DNA of 14,346 bases from Acidimicrobiales bacterium (lineage in GTDB: Bacteria; Actinomycetota; Acidimicrobiia; Acidimicrobiales; CADCSY01). The stretch lies in the NCBI GenBank assembly GCA_030447125.1, contig JAUJLZ010000028.1:1-14346 (forward strand). The letters run 5' to 3'. How positions within the stretch are numbered: the first letter of the stretch is position 1; each line of letters begins with the position of its first letter. Position numbers and translations under genes: made by a program. Shown one piece after another: positions 5,580 to 13,495 of the stretch. The notes under the pieces are model-generated. The model worked only from the letters and a program-made list of their open reading frames with translations, had not been told where the DNA came from and made no database searches.

Positions 5580-8500
5580 GTGCTCAACATCGGACGGCTC
5601 CGGGCCGACGCCGTGGCCTACTACGTCGACGCCGTCGCCGACTCCTCGGCCGCCTACTACTTCGGCCAGGGGGAGGCCCCCGGACGATGGGCGGGGTCGC
5701 TCGCTGCCGACCTCGGCCTGGCCGGCACCGTCGATCGAGCGGCCTTCGAGCGCCTGCTGGGCGCCCTGCACCCTGCCACGGGAGAGGCGCTGGTGAGTGC
5801 CGCCGGCTCCAACGCCAGAGCCCTGTCCCGCTCAGGGACGCGGGCATCGCCGGCACGAGCCGGAGCCCAGGGTCTCGATGTCGCCCAGGTCGCCGCCCAG
5901 CTCCAGGTGAGCACCCGGTCGGTGCGCCACTGGCTCGATGCGGGAGAGCGGGCCAAGGCCGTGGTCGACGACCAGCCTCAGGGCGGGCTGGCGTTCGAGG
6001 GCGTCGAGGGCTACCAGGCCCGACTCGACGAGCTGGCCACCGGCGGTGACGGCCCGGCCGCCGAGGTGCCGGCCACCTACCTTCTCGGCGTCCGCATCGA
6101 CGATCCCAGCCGCAGCGGTCACCGGTACCGCTGGGCCATCTCGCAGGATGCCGTCGATCGCCTGCGGGAACGGCGCAAGCCGGCCGACGCCCGGGCTGGA
6201 TGGGACCTGGTGTTCCGTCCGCCCAAGAGCTACTCGGTGCTGTGGGCAGTGGGGGCCGAACCACTCAGCCAGGGCCTGCGTGCCATCCATCACGAGGCGG
6301 TGTCACACGCCCTCTCCTACCTCGAGGATGCCGCCGCCAGCGCCCGGGTAACCGCCAGCGTTGGGCACGGCCGCAAACGGGTGCGAGCTGCGGCCCGAGG
6401 CTTCGCCGTCGCCGCCTTCGACCACCGCGACAGCCGGGCCGGCGACCCGTTGCTGCACACCCACTGCGTGGTGGCCAACGTCACCCGGCTCCAGGACGGG
6501 AGCTGGACAGCCCTGGATCCGCAGGGCCTGTACCGCCACGGGCTGGCTGCCGATGCCGTGTACCAGGCCAGCTTTCGTCACCTGGCCGAGCACCGGTTGG
6601 GCTTGGCCTCGGGCCCGGTGGTCAACGGGTGGGCGGACGTGGAGGGCGTCCCCCGCCCGGTGGTCGAGCACTTCTCCAAGCGATCCGAGGAGATCGCCGC
6701 TGAGCTGGCCCGGGTGGGGTCCGATTCGGCGGCGGCCCGCCAGGTGGCGGCGGTGGCCAGCCGCCGACCCAAGGACCCAGACCGCGACAGCGAGGGCCTC
6801 CACCAGCGGTGGCGAGCGGAAGCCGAGGCGATCGGCTTCGACCAAGCCGCGGTGAGGGCGTGCCTCGGTCGGGTCGCCCCGGCAGAGCCCGCCGCCGCGC
6901 GCATCGAGACGTTGTTCGACCGCCTGGCCGGGCCGCAGGGCCTGACCGAGGCGGCGGCCACCTTCACCCGGGCCGACGTGGTCGCCGCCTTGGCAACCGC
7001 CCTCGGCGGTGCGGTCCCGGGCTCGCGACTGACGGTGCTGGCCGACCGGTTCCTCGCCAGCGACCGGGCCGTGCAGCTGCGCGAGCACCGGCTGGGACTG
7101 CCACGACAGCGCATCCTCGACGGGAGCGGGGCCTTCGTCGACGACCTGGCCAACGCCAGCTTCACCACGCCGGACCTGGCCGCCATCGAGCGCCGGCTGA
7201 TGGACGTGGCGACGAGCCAGGCCGGGTGGCGGGGCTCGGCTGTGGCGCCCGAGGTCGTCGAGGATGCGCTGGCCGCCAGACCCCGGCTCACCGACGAGCA
7301 GCGGGCCATGGTGCGTGCCGTCTGCGGCTCGCCCGGGGTCATCCGCCCGGTAGTGGGCTTTCCGGGCTCGGGCAAGACCTACGCCACCGAGGCGTGCGTG
7401 GCGGCGTTCGTGGCCGGCGGGGTGCCGGTGATCGGCTGCGCGGTGACGGCCGAGGCGGCCGACGAGCTGGCCCGAGCCACGGGTCTGCAGGGTGGGTCCT
7501 GCGACACCGTCGCCCGCACCCTGCTCGACCTCGACCACGCCGAGTTCGGCGGCCTTCGGCCCCACACGGTGGTCGTCCTCGACGAGGCGTCGACCATCTC
7601 CCACCGCGACCTCCACCGTCTGGTGGCCCACGTGGAGAGGGCGAACGGAAGCCTGGTCATGGTGGGTGATCCCCGCCAGCACGGAGCGATCGGCCCGGGG
7701 CACTTCTTCGGATGGCTGGTGGACCAGAAGGGCGCCGGGGTGCCCCGCCTGCGGGCCAACCACCGCCAGCGCGACATCACCGACGGCCGGGGCGACGTCG
7801 TGGTGTCCCTGGCCGCAGAGCGTGCCGCCAACCTCGACTACCGGGAAGGCCGGATCGTCGAGGCCCTCGCCCGCCGGGACGCCGCCGGACTGGTGACACG
7901 GGCTGCCAGTACCGACGCGCTGTACGACGCCGTGGTCGACGACTGGTTCATGGACCGGCAAGGGGGCGGGTGCGACCCGATGATCACCACCCGGAACTCC
8001 GTGCGCCACCAGCTCAACGTCCGTGCCCGTCAGTTGCTGGCAGAAGCGGGCGAGCTGGCCGGCCCGACCCTGGAGGTTGCAGGACGCAGCTTCCAGGTCG
8101 GCGACCAGGTCGTCGCCCGGGAGAACAACCGCCGTCTGCGCAGCTCGGCCGATCCCTCCTGGTGGCTGAAGAACGGGAGCCGCGGCACGGTGGTCGCCGT
8201 CGACGCCGAGGGCGGCGAGCTCACCGTCGACTTCTCCGCAGAACGCGCCGCCCACCGGGTCCGCCTCCCCGCCGCCTACCTCTCGGCGGGAAATGTCGAG
8301 TGGGCCTACGCCCTGACGGACTACGCCGTGCAGGGCAGGACGCTCGATCGGGGCAAGGCGGTCCTCGACGACACGACCACGGCGGCGGGTGCCTACGTGG
8401 CCACCACCCGGGGACGGCTGGCCAACCGCATCTACCTCGTCGATGGCACCGTGACCGACGACCAGGACGCCGACGTGTCGCACGGTCCTCCGTCGACCCG

Positions 8501-9323
8501 GGAGTCCACCTTCGACGCGATGGCCGCCCGGCTGGCCGCCGAGGTGCCCGACGCCCTACTGCACGAGGTCGACCCCTGGGCGTCAGACGCCGGCGCCCTC
8601 GCCGCCCGGCACAGCCTGTTGGAGTTGCACCGTCTCCTTGCGCCGGTCGAGGCCACCCTCGCCGCCGCCCCGCCCGACGTCAGCCGGCGCATCGCCGGTG
8701 CCGAGGCCGCCGAGGAGAAAGCGGCGGCCCGGCGCCAGGTGGTGGCCGACGGGCTGCGACGCGCCGAGGAACGGCAGATCGGGTGGGGGCGCAGCGACCA
8801 GCGAGGAGCCGGCGCCCTGCGGGCAGAGTTGCAGCGGATCGACCGCAGCCTCGACAACCTGACCGCCAGGCTCGACCACCTCCGAGGCCAGGCCGCTGAT
8901 CGGGAGCGCTACCTGGCCGACCACGCCGGCGAGGTCGGCCAGCGGGATCTGCTGCGCGACGCCATCGCCGGACGGGAGACGAAGGTGCGTCTGGGGGCCC
9001 CGGCGCTGGTCCCCGGCGAGTTGCATGCCCTGGCACCCCACCCGCCCGTCGGGGTCAACCGGGGCGAGCGCCTGCGCTGGCGGCGGGCGCTCGAGCAGGC
9101 CGCGCTGTACCGGGACCGCTGGGGCGTGTTGGAGCCGGTGCCCTGGACCTCCGACGCCTCGATGTCCGCCGCCACCATGGCGCTGGGACCGCGACCCACA
9201 GAGCGCGCTGCCGCCCGCCAGTGGGACGAGGCTGCCGGCGCCGTGTCCCAAGCCACCTGCGCCCGAGGCGGGGAATCGGTCCCCCTCGTGGTGCCCGACG
9301 CCCAGCCGTCGCCGGCGCTGTAG
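5580..9323 (+). CDS. MobF (TrwC/TraA-type) relaxase-helicase with inserted helix-turn-helix
   Basis: The product is 1247 residues from a GTG at 5580; MLNIGRL is the expected MobF N-terminus, although the ribosome site is weak. Candidate nicking tyrosines are Y14/Y15 and Y26/Y27, the latter before FGQGEAPGRW. The metal site is H282, H293 and H295 (AFDHRDSRAGDPLLHTH), with FRPPKSYSVLWAVG from 212. Residues 75-200 are an insertion absent from the plain MobF layout and carry a helix-turn-helix (DVAQVAAQLQVSTRSVRHWL, 100-119). The helicase half is RecD-like: Walker A GFPGSGKT (593-600, K599), Walker B VVVLDEAS (D668, E669), GDPRQ (696-700), RANHRQRD, DYAVQGRT (914-921) and VATTRGR (940-946). A charged, probably coiled-coil stretch follows at about 1036-1130. 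It nicks at oriT, stays covalently attached to the 5' end and unwinds the plasmid strand for export. Confidence 0.95.
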   Translation: MLNIGRLRADAVAYYVDAVADSSAAYYFGQGEAPGRWAGSLAADLGLAGTVDRAAFERLLGALHPATGEALVSAAGSNARALSRSGTRASPARAGAQGLDVAQVAAQLQVSTRSVRHWLDAGERAKAVVDDQPQGGLAFEGVEGYQARLDELATGGDGPAAEVPATYLLGVRIDDPSRSGHRYRWAISQDAVDRLRERRKPADARAGWDLVFRPPKSYSVLWAVGAEPLSQGLRAIHHEAVSHALSYLEDAAASARVTASVGHGRKRVRAAARGFAVAAFDHRDSRAGDPLLHTHCVVANVTRLQDGSWTALDPQGLYRHGLAADAVYQASFRHLAEHRLGLASGPVVNGWADVEGVPRPVVEHFSKRSEEIAAELARVGSDSAAARQVAAVASRRPKDPDRDSEGLHQRWRAEAEAIGFDQAAVRACLGRVAPAEPAAARIETLFDRLAGPQGLTEAAATFTRADVVAALATALGGAVPGSRLTVLADRFLASDRAVQLREHRLGLPRQRILDGSGAFVDDLANASFTTPDLAAIERRLMDVATSQAGWRGSAVAPEVVEDALAARPRLTDEQRAMVRAVCGSPGVIRPVVGFPGSGKTYATEACVAAFVAGGVPVIGCAVTAEAADELARATGLQGGSCDTVARTLLDLDHAEFGGLRPHTVVVLDEASTISHRDLHRLVAHVERANGSLVMVGDPRQHGAIGPGHFFGWLVDQKGAGVPRLRANHRQRDITDGRGDVVVSLAAERAANLDYREGRIVEALARRDAAGLVTRAASTDALYDAVVDDWFMDRQGGGCDPMITTRNSVRHQLNVRARQLLAEAGELAGPTLEVAGRSFQVGDQVVARENNRRLRSSADPSWWLKNGSRGTVVAVDAEGGELTVDFSAERAAHRVRLPAAYLSAGNVEWAYALTDYAVQGRTLDRGKAVLDDTTTAAGAYVATTRGRLANRIYLVDGTVTDDQDADVSHGPPSTRESTFDAMAARLAAEVPDALLHEVDPWASDAGALAARHSLLELHRLLAPVEATLAAAPPDVSRRIAGAEAAEEKAAARRQVVADGLRRAEERQIGWGRSDQRGAGALRAELQRIDRSLDNLTARLDHLRGQAADRERYLADHAGEVGQRDLLRDAIAGRETKVRLGAPALVPGELHALAPHPPVGVNRGERLRWRRALEQAALYRDRWGVLEPVPWTSDASMSAATMALGPRPTERAAARQWDEAAGAVSQATCARGGESVPLVVPDAQPSPAL

Positions 9324-9331
9324 GAGCCGCC

Positions 9332-10606
9332 ATGCCTCCCTTGGATTCCGCCGGTCACGCTTCGTCCAGCAATGGTGCTGATCTGGATGGCGTGCCGTCG
9401 GGAGCAGTCCCGGTCGCCGCCAGTGACCTGGTCGCCGCCTGCGAAGCGGCCTGGGCGGCGATCCAGGCCCGCCACCCCCAGGTGCCCGACACCGTCGTGG
9501 TGCTGGGCAGCGGTGTCGAGCGGGGTCGGCTGGTCAAGCTGGGCCACTGGTGGGGCGGCCAGTGGCGGGTGGCCGGCGAGGCCAGAGGGGAGGTCCTCCT
9601 TGCCGGCGAGGCCCTCCACCTGCCGCCCGAGGCCGTCTTCGAGGTGCTGCTCCACGAGGCGGCCCATGGGCTCAACGCCGCCCGCGGCATCCGGGACACC
9701 AGCCGTGGCGGCCGGTACCACAACGCCAACTTCAAGGCCGCGGCCGCCGAGGTCGGCCTCAAGCCCGGCCGCATGGACCCCTACGGGTGGGCCAGGACCG
9801 CCCTCACGCCCTCCACCGTTGAGGGCTACGCCGAGGCCATCGCCGGCATCGAGGCCCACATGCAACTCGCTCGTGGTCTTCCTGCGGGCCGCGGCGTGGG
9901 CGTGGAGGGCAACGGGATGGAGGGCTTGGACCGGGACGGCGGCACCACGGAAGGGCGTGAGCGGGGTGATCGGGACAGGGCGACCCAGCGCGCCGCCGAG
10001 TGCGGATGCCAGCCCGCCCGCAAGCTGCGCATGGCCCCGTCCGTGCTGGCGAGGGGGCCGGTGGTGTGCGGGCTGTGCTCATCGGCGTTCGCTGTACCGG
10101 ACCAGGCCGAGCATCTGGCCAACGCCGCGGCGGAAGCACCACCGGGAGGTGCCGGAGATGCAGCCGTAGCTGCGGTGGACGGCGGGTTCCTGGCCCGGCG
10201 CCGCCAGGCGATGGCGGAGGAAGCTCCACCGGTCGACCTCGTCGCCCAAGGCGAGGCCCGCCTCTCCCAGATCGAGGCGGCGATCACCGCCGTGGCCGCT
10301 GATGAGCCTGACGGCCAGCTCATGGTGGCTGCCTTCGCCGACAGGCGGGCGGAGATCGCCGCCTGGTTCGAGGCTCTGGTCACTGCCGACGTCATCGAGT
10401 TGCCCGGGGGCGGCACCCGTACCCAACTCGATCCCGAGAGACCCGAGCCTCACCGGCTCAGCGACCGCGATCCCGCGGCATCGGACTACCTCGATCTGCG
10501 GACCATCGAGCTACCCGATGGCGAGCCTGACCCGGTTGCGGAGCCGTTAGCGCAGCGAGGAGAGCCACGGGCCCCTGAGCGGACCGTGCCCGAGGTCCGG
10601 CGATGA
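9332..10606 (+). CDS. SprT-like zinc metalloprotease with zinc ribbon and DLRTxELP tail motif
   Basis: The product is 424 residues. The ATG at 9332 follows AGGAG (9322-9326) at a five-base spacing and lies just after the relaxase stop; an upstream extension inside the relaxase gene is unlikely. Residues 30-180 form a SprT-like domain with HEAAH (108-112) and a third probable zinc ligand, H130, in RYHNANFKAAAAEVGL. A probable zinc ribbon follows (C224, C226, C246, C249). Residues 290-350 are helical, and the tail is acidic and Pro-rich, with DLRTIELP at 388-395. SprT/Spartan-type proteases degrade proteins crosslinked to DNA in other systems. Here the gene follows the relaxase, which itself forms a covalent DNA adduct, so adduct removal is a reasonable but untested inference. 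It overlaps the next gene as ATGA. Confidence 0.8.
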   Translation: MPPLDSAGHASSSNGADLDGVPSGAVPVAASDLVAACEAAWAAIQARHPQVPDTVVVLGSGVERGRLVKLGHWWGGQWRVAGEARGEVLLAGEALHLPPEAVFEVLLHEAAHGLNAARGIRDTSRGGRYHNANFKAAAAEVGLKPGRMDPYGWARTALTPSTVEGYAEAIAGIEAHMQLARGLPAGRGVGVEGNGMEGLDRDGGTTEGRERGDRDRATQRAAECGCQPARKLRMAPSVLARGPVVCGLCSSAFAVPDQAEHLANAAAEAPPGGAGDAAVAAVDGGFLARRRQAMAEEAPPVDLVAQGEARLSQIEAAITAVAADEPDGQLMVAAFADRRAEIAAWFEALVTADVIELPGGGTRTQLDPERPEPHRLSDRDPAASDYLDLRTIELPDGEPDPVAEPLAQRGEPRAPERTVPEVRR

Positions 10607-11913
10607 ACGCCAATCCCCGCAACGCCTTCGGCATCGAGCCACGGGAGCCCCCGGAGCCCGACCTCGAACGGGCCATTCATGCCTGGTCCGGCGTCATCAG
10701 CCAGCTCGACGAGCTGTTCGAACTGGCCCAACGTGATGCCGCCATCGCCGCAGCATCGGGGCGGTGGCAGCCAGGGCGGCCCGACCCGGACCACTATGTC
10801 CCCGGAGATGTAGTCGCCCTTCGGGCCTTCGCGGTCAGCGCCGACCTCGTCCGGCTCCACCAGTACCACGAGGTCATCGTCGCCCCTCGCACCCTCAGCC
10901 GAGCCGAGGACGCAGAGGTCCGGCTCACGGCGATGCGTCGCACCCTTCTGTCGCTGGCGGACAACCGGGCGCTGTTCGACGCCGTCCCCCACTTCCTCGA
11001 CAGCAACGCAGCGGTGGGGATCCTCGCCAGCCGCCCGCCGGAACGGGCCGCCCTGGAGAGCATGAAGCTGCCCCACCCCCGCGTCGCCGTCTACTTCGAC
11101 CGCCCCCTGGAGTTCGGCGCCGAGCTTCAGGACTGGCCCGAGAGGTGGGACGTGCTGACCGACCTGAGGGGCGAGCCCGTCGGTCGCACCGCCATCGGCG
11201 ACCTACGGGCCATGGGCGGCGCCATCGAGGGGGTGGTGCTCACCGAGGCGGCGGGAGGTGGCCTTGTCGACGAGGTTCTCTGGCTCATCTCGGCCAACCC
11301 CGACCCCACGCGTCACTGGCCCTACGCCCTCGACCGCTACCGGGCGACGGTATGGGGCCGCCTGTCGTCCGCCCGGCTCTCACACGTCGCCTACAACCTC
11401 GCCGCAACGGTCTCGTGGGCCGAGTGGCGGGAGCCATCTCGTCCGCTGGAGCTTCCTCAGCGGCCCGATTCCCGCGAGTGGCGGAAGACGGTCCGGCGGG
11501 GTCAGTTCCGCCGCCGCGAACCTCGCGGTGAGGCGGCCGGGGTGCGGGTTCTCGACGTGGCGCGCACGCCCCTCGCCGACCGGGTGGAGCGCTCCCGTGC
11601 AACCGACAGCACGAGGTCGTCACCCAGCACGCATCTGCGTCGGGCGCACTGGCGATCCCAACCGGTCGGGGTGGGACTCAGCCAACGTCGCCTGGTGCGG
11701 GTACCGGCCACCGTGGTCAACCCCGGCCAGACCCAGATGGGCCCGGTCGTGTACAGGATCCCGGCTCCCGATCCCGAACCGAAGTCGGGCGGATTCGACT
11801 TGCGCAGCGTCGACCTGCCCCCGCCTGCCGGGCCCGAGGAACCGACGAGCCCGGCCCGCTCGGCAGCTCGGTACCAGCGCCGGGCAGAACCACAACCGGA
11901 GGTGGTGCCGTGA
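10603..11913 (+). CDS. Unassigned 436-residue protein, possible distant AcrVA2-like relative
   Basis: The ATG overlaps the preceding stop (ATGA). No enzyme motif is evident. The N-terminal 150 residues look helical (FELAQRDAAIAA, LTAMRRTLLSLADN). A strand-rich core begins at LPHPRVAVYFDRP (156-168), with a further helix at SSARLSHVAYNLAATVSWAEW (255-275). Near the C-terminus, HLRRAHWRSQPVG (344-356) leads to RRLVRVPATVVNPG (362-375). A C-terminal RRxHW block followed by hydrophobic strands and VN, together with an LPxxxVxVxF-like segment about 190 residues earlier, recalls the AcrVA2 family and its relatives on mobile elements. That is from memory, not an alignment. The tail carries DLRSVDLP (399-406). 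It lies between the protease and the Prim-Pol; function unknown. Confidence 0.75.
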   Translation: MNANPRNAFGIEPREPPEPDLERAIHAWSGVISQLDELFELAQRDAAIAAASGRWQPGRPDPDHYVPGDVVALRAFAVSADLVRLHQYHEVIVAPRTLSRAEDAEVRLTAMRRTLLSLADNRALFDAVPHFLDSNAAVGILASRPPERAALESMKLPHPRVAVYFDRPLEFGAELQDWPERWDVLTDLRGEPVGRTAIGDLRAMGGAIEGVVLTEAAGGGLVDEVLWLISANPDPTRHWPYALDRYRATVWGRLSSARLSHVAYNLAATVSWAEWREPSRPLELPQRPDSREWRKTVRRGQFRRREPRGEAAGVRVLDVARTPLADRVERSRATDSTRSSPSTHLRRAHWRSQPVGVGLSQRRLVRVPATVVNPGQTQMGPVVYRIPAPDPEPKSGGFDLRSVDLPPPAGPEEPTSPARSAARYQRRAEPQPEVVP

Positions 11914-13004
11914 CTCCGTCCTCCCGACGCGTGGAGGTGGCACCGGTCGAAGCGGCCCTGCGCTACGCCCGCCGAGGCTGGCCCGTGTTCCCCTGCCACC
12001 ATGCGCACTCGACGTCGGGGTGCAGCTGCGAGGACAACCGGTGCACGAGCCCGGGCAAGCATCCCCGGACCCGGCGAGGGCTCCTCGACGCGTCGACCCA
12101 CCGTTCGGTGATCGCCCGTTGGTGGTCGAGATGGCCGCAGGCCAACGTCGCCATCCGCACTGGTGGCCGCGGCCGAGGAGGCCCCGGCCTGCTGGTGGTC
12201 GACGTGGATCCTCCACACGGCGGCGAGGCCAGCCTGCAACAGCTCGTGGACGAACACGGTCCTTTACCGGCAACGCGCATGGCCATCACCGGCGGCGGAG
12301 GGATGCACCTGTACTTCGCCCATCCCGGTGGCGCCGTACGCAACAGCGCCGGTGCCCTGGGGGCCGGGATCGACGTCCGTGGCGACGGCGGGTACGTCAT
12401 CACACCGCCGAGCGTCCACCGCAGCGGTGCCGCCTACCGCTGGGGACCAGTCCGCAGCCTGGCGCCGGCGCCGGGCTGGTTGGTCGAGATGCTGGCCGTG
12501 CGAGAGCGCCCGCGACCACCTGCGCCCGATCCGAGCAAGGTCCGGCGGGATCCCGGCGTCTCCGCCTGGGCGGCAGCGGCTATGGCGGGCGAGCTCGACC
12601 GTGTGGCGAAGGCGGAAGAGGGCCAGCGCAACCACGTGTTGAACCGGGCCGCCTTCGTGCTGGGCCAGATCGTCGGCGGCGGGCACCTGGACGGCGACTC
12701 GCTCAGCGTCCTCCTGCAAGAAGCCGGTGTGGCGGCCGGCCTCGACAGCCGCGAGACCGCGGCGACGGTGGAGAGCGGCATGCGGGCGGGCCGGCGCACG
12801 CCGCGGCACCCTCGCGACCGCTCGCCCGTCCGCCGAAGCGGTCATCAGGAGGCAGTCCAACTACCGCGAACATCGGGCCCCGAGACGTCGCCGGGATGCT
12901 CGGGCGCCGACCTCCGTACCGTCGAGCTCTCTACCGCCCGGCGGCGAAACCAGGATGCACCGGCGAAGCGCACGGTGGGACCTGACATCGGAGTGTGGCC
13001 GTGA
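11910..13004 (+). CDS. Prim-Pol (bifunctional DNA primase/polymerase, AEP superfamily)
   Basis: The product is 364 residues from a GTG at 11910 that overlaps the previous stop as GTGA and follows GGAGGTGG. Residues 12-195 match the Prim-Pol domain. A Cys/His cluster (CHH at 29-31, C38, C40, C45, then PGKHPR) precedes the catalytic acidic pair in LLVVDVDPP (D98, D100). GGGGMHLYF follows (H133), then GIDVRGDGGYVITPPSVH (153-170, including D155). Residues 240-293 resemble the helical primase C-terminal module (NHVLNRAAFVLGQIV, then ETAATVESGMRAG). The tail from 295 is low complexity with DLRTVELS at 334-341. No helicase domain is present, so the protein is shorter than plasmid primase-helicases. 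Likely role: priming the transferred or replicating strand of the element. Confidence 0.88.
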   Translation: MTPSSRRVEVAPVEAALRYARRGWPVFPCHHAHSTSGCSCEDNRCTSPGKHPRTRRGLLDASTHRSVIARWWSRWPQANVAIRTGGRGRGGPGLLVVDVDPPHGGEASLQQLVDEHGPLPATRMAITGGGGMHLYFAHPGGAVRNSAGALGAGIDVRGDGGYVITPPSVHRSGAAYRWGPVRSLAPAPGWLVEMLAVRERPRPPAPDPSKVRRDPGVSAWAAAAMAGELDRVAKAEEGQRNHVLNRAAFVLGQIVGGGHLDGDSLSVLLQEAGVAAGLDSRETAATVESGMRAGRRTPRHPRDRSPVRRSGHQEAVQLPRTSGPETSPGCSGADLRTVELSTARRRNQDAPAKRTVGPDIGVWP

Positions 13005-13495
13005 CTCTTCCGAGGCCACCGGACCCAGCCAAGCTGATGTTCTACGCACCGGCCATCAGCCCCGAGGAGGACTGGCGGGGACGCAGCCTGGCGTCGTGGG
13101 CGATCATGGCATCCCATGCAGGTATCGAGGCCACACCCACCGATGCCGGGGGAAAGGGATTCTCCAGCTCCTGGTGCGGCAACGTGGTCGTCGATGGGCT
13201 CATCTACCGCGTGCACCGAGGCCCACGGCTGCGCATGGCCATGCTCGACGAGGCCGGCCAGGAGGTATGGGCGTTGCACTCCGCCACGTACGTCGAGCCG
13301 GTGGCGCGAAGCGTCGAGGTGATCGATCCCCGAGACGACCGCCCCGCAGCGGATGAACGCCCGGCCGACCGGCCGAGAGAGGGAGAAGGCGACGTGGTGC
13401 CTGACCTCCGGACCCTCGAGCTGCCGGAGGCCGCTCGCCAGTACGAGGCGGAGCAGCACAACATTGATCCGGAACCTGCGGCTGGAGACGGCTGA
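13001..13495 (+). CDS. Unrecognised 164-residue protein with DLRTxELP tail motif
   Basis: I chose the GTG at 13001 because it forms a GTGA overlap with the Prim-Pol stop and GGAG lies seven bases upstream. A GTG at 12995 would add two residues but leave almost no spacing. Residues 10-105 look like one compact α/β domain (KLMFYAPAISPEEDWRG, ASWAIMASHAGIEATPTDAG, GNVVVDGLIYRVHRG, LRMAMLDEAGQEVWALHSAT). Residues 110-134 are charged and Pro-rich, and DLRTLELP sits at 135-142. I do not recognise the family and no catalytic motif is evident. It overlaps the next gene by one base (TGATG). Inference from position only: an accessory protein of replication or transfer. Confidence 0.75.
   Translation: MTLPRPPDPAKLMFYAPAISPEEDWRGRSLASWAIMASHAGIEATPTDAGGKGFSSSWCGNVVVDGLIYRVHRGPRLRMAMLDEAGQEVWALHSATYVEPVARSVEVIDPRDDRPAADERPADRPREGEGDVVPDLRTLELPEAARQYEAEQHNIDPEPAAGDG

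Noticed and set aside
6303..8483. Long open frame of 726 codons on the minus strand inside the relaxase gene
   Set aside because: It lies opposite a clearly recognised relaxase-helicase, and its His/Gly/Val/Arg-rich translation shows no domain. Long antisense frames are expected in such GC-rich DNA.
11258..12985. 575-codon plus-strand frame spanning two genes
   Set aside because: It overlaps the 436-residue protein and the Prim-Pol out of frame, is very Arg/Pro/Ser-rich, and ignores the clear GTGA junction.
12995..13000. Alternative GTG start for the 164-residue protein
   Set aside because: GGAG would be only one base away, whereas the GTG at 13001 has normal spacing and a GTGA overlap like the gene before it.
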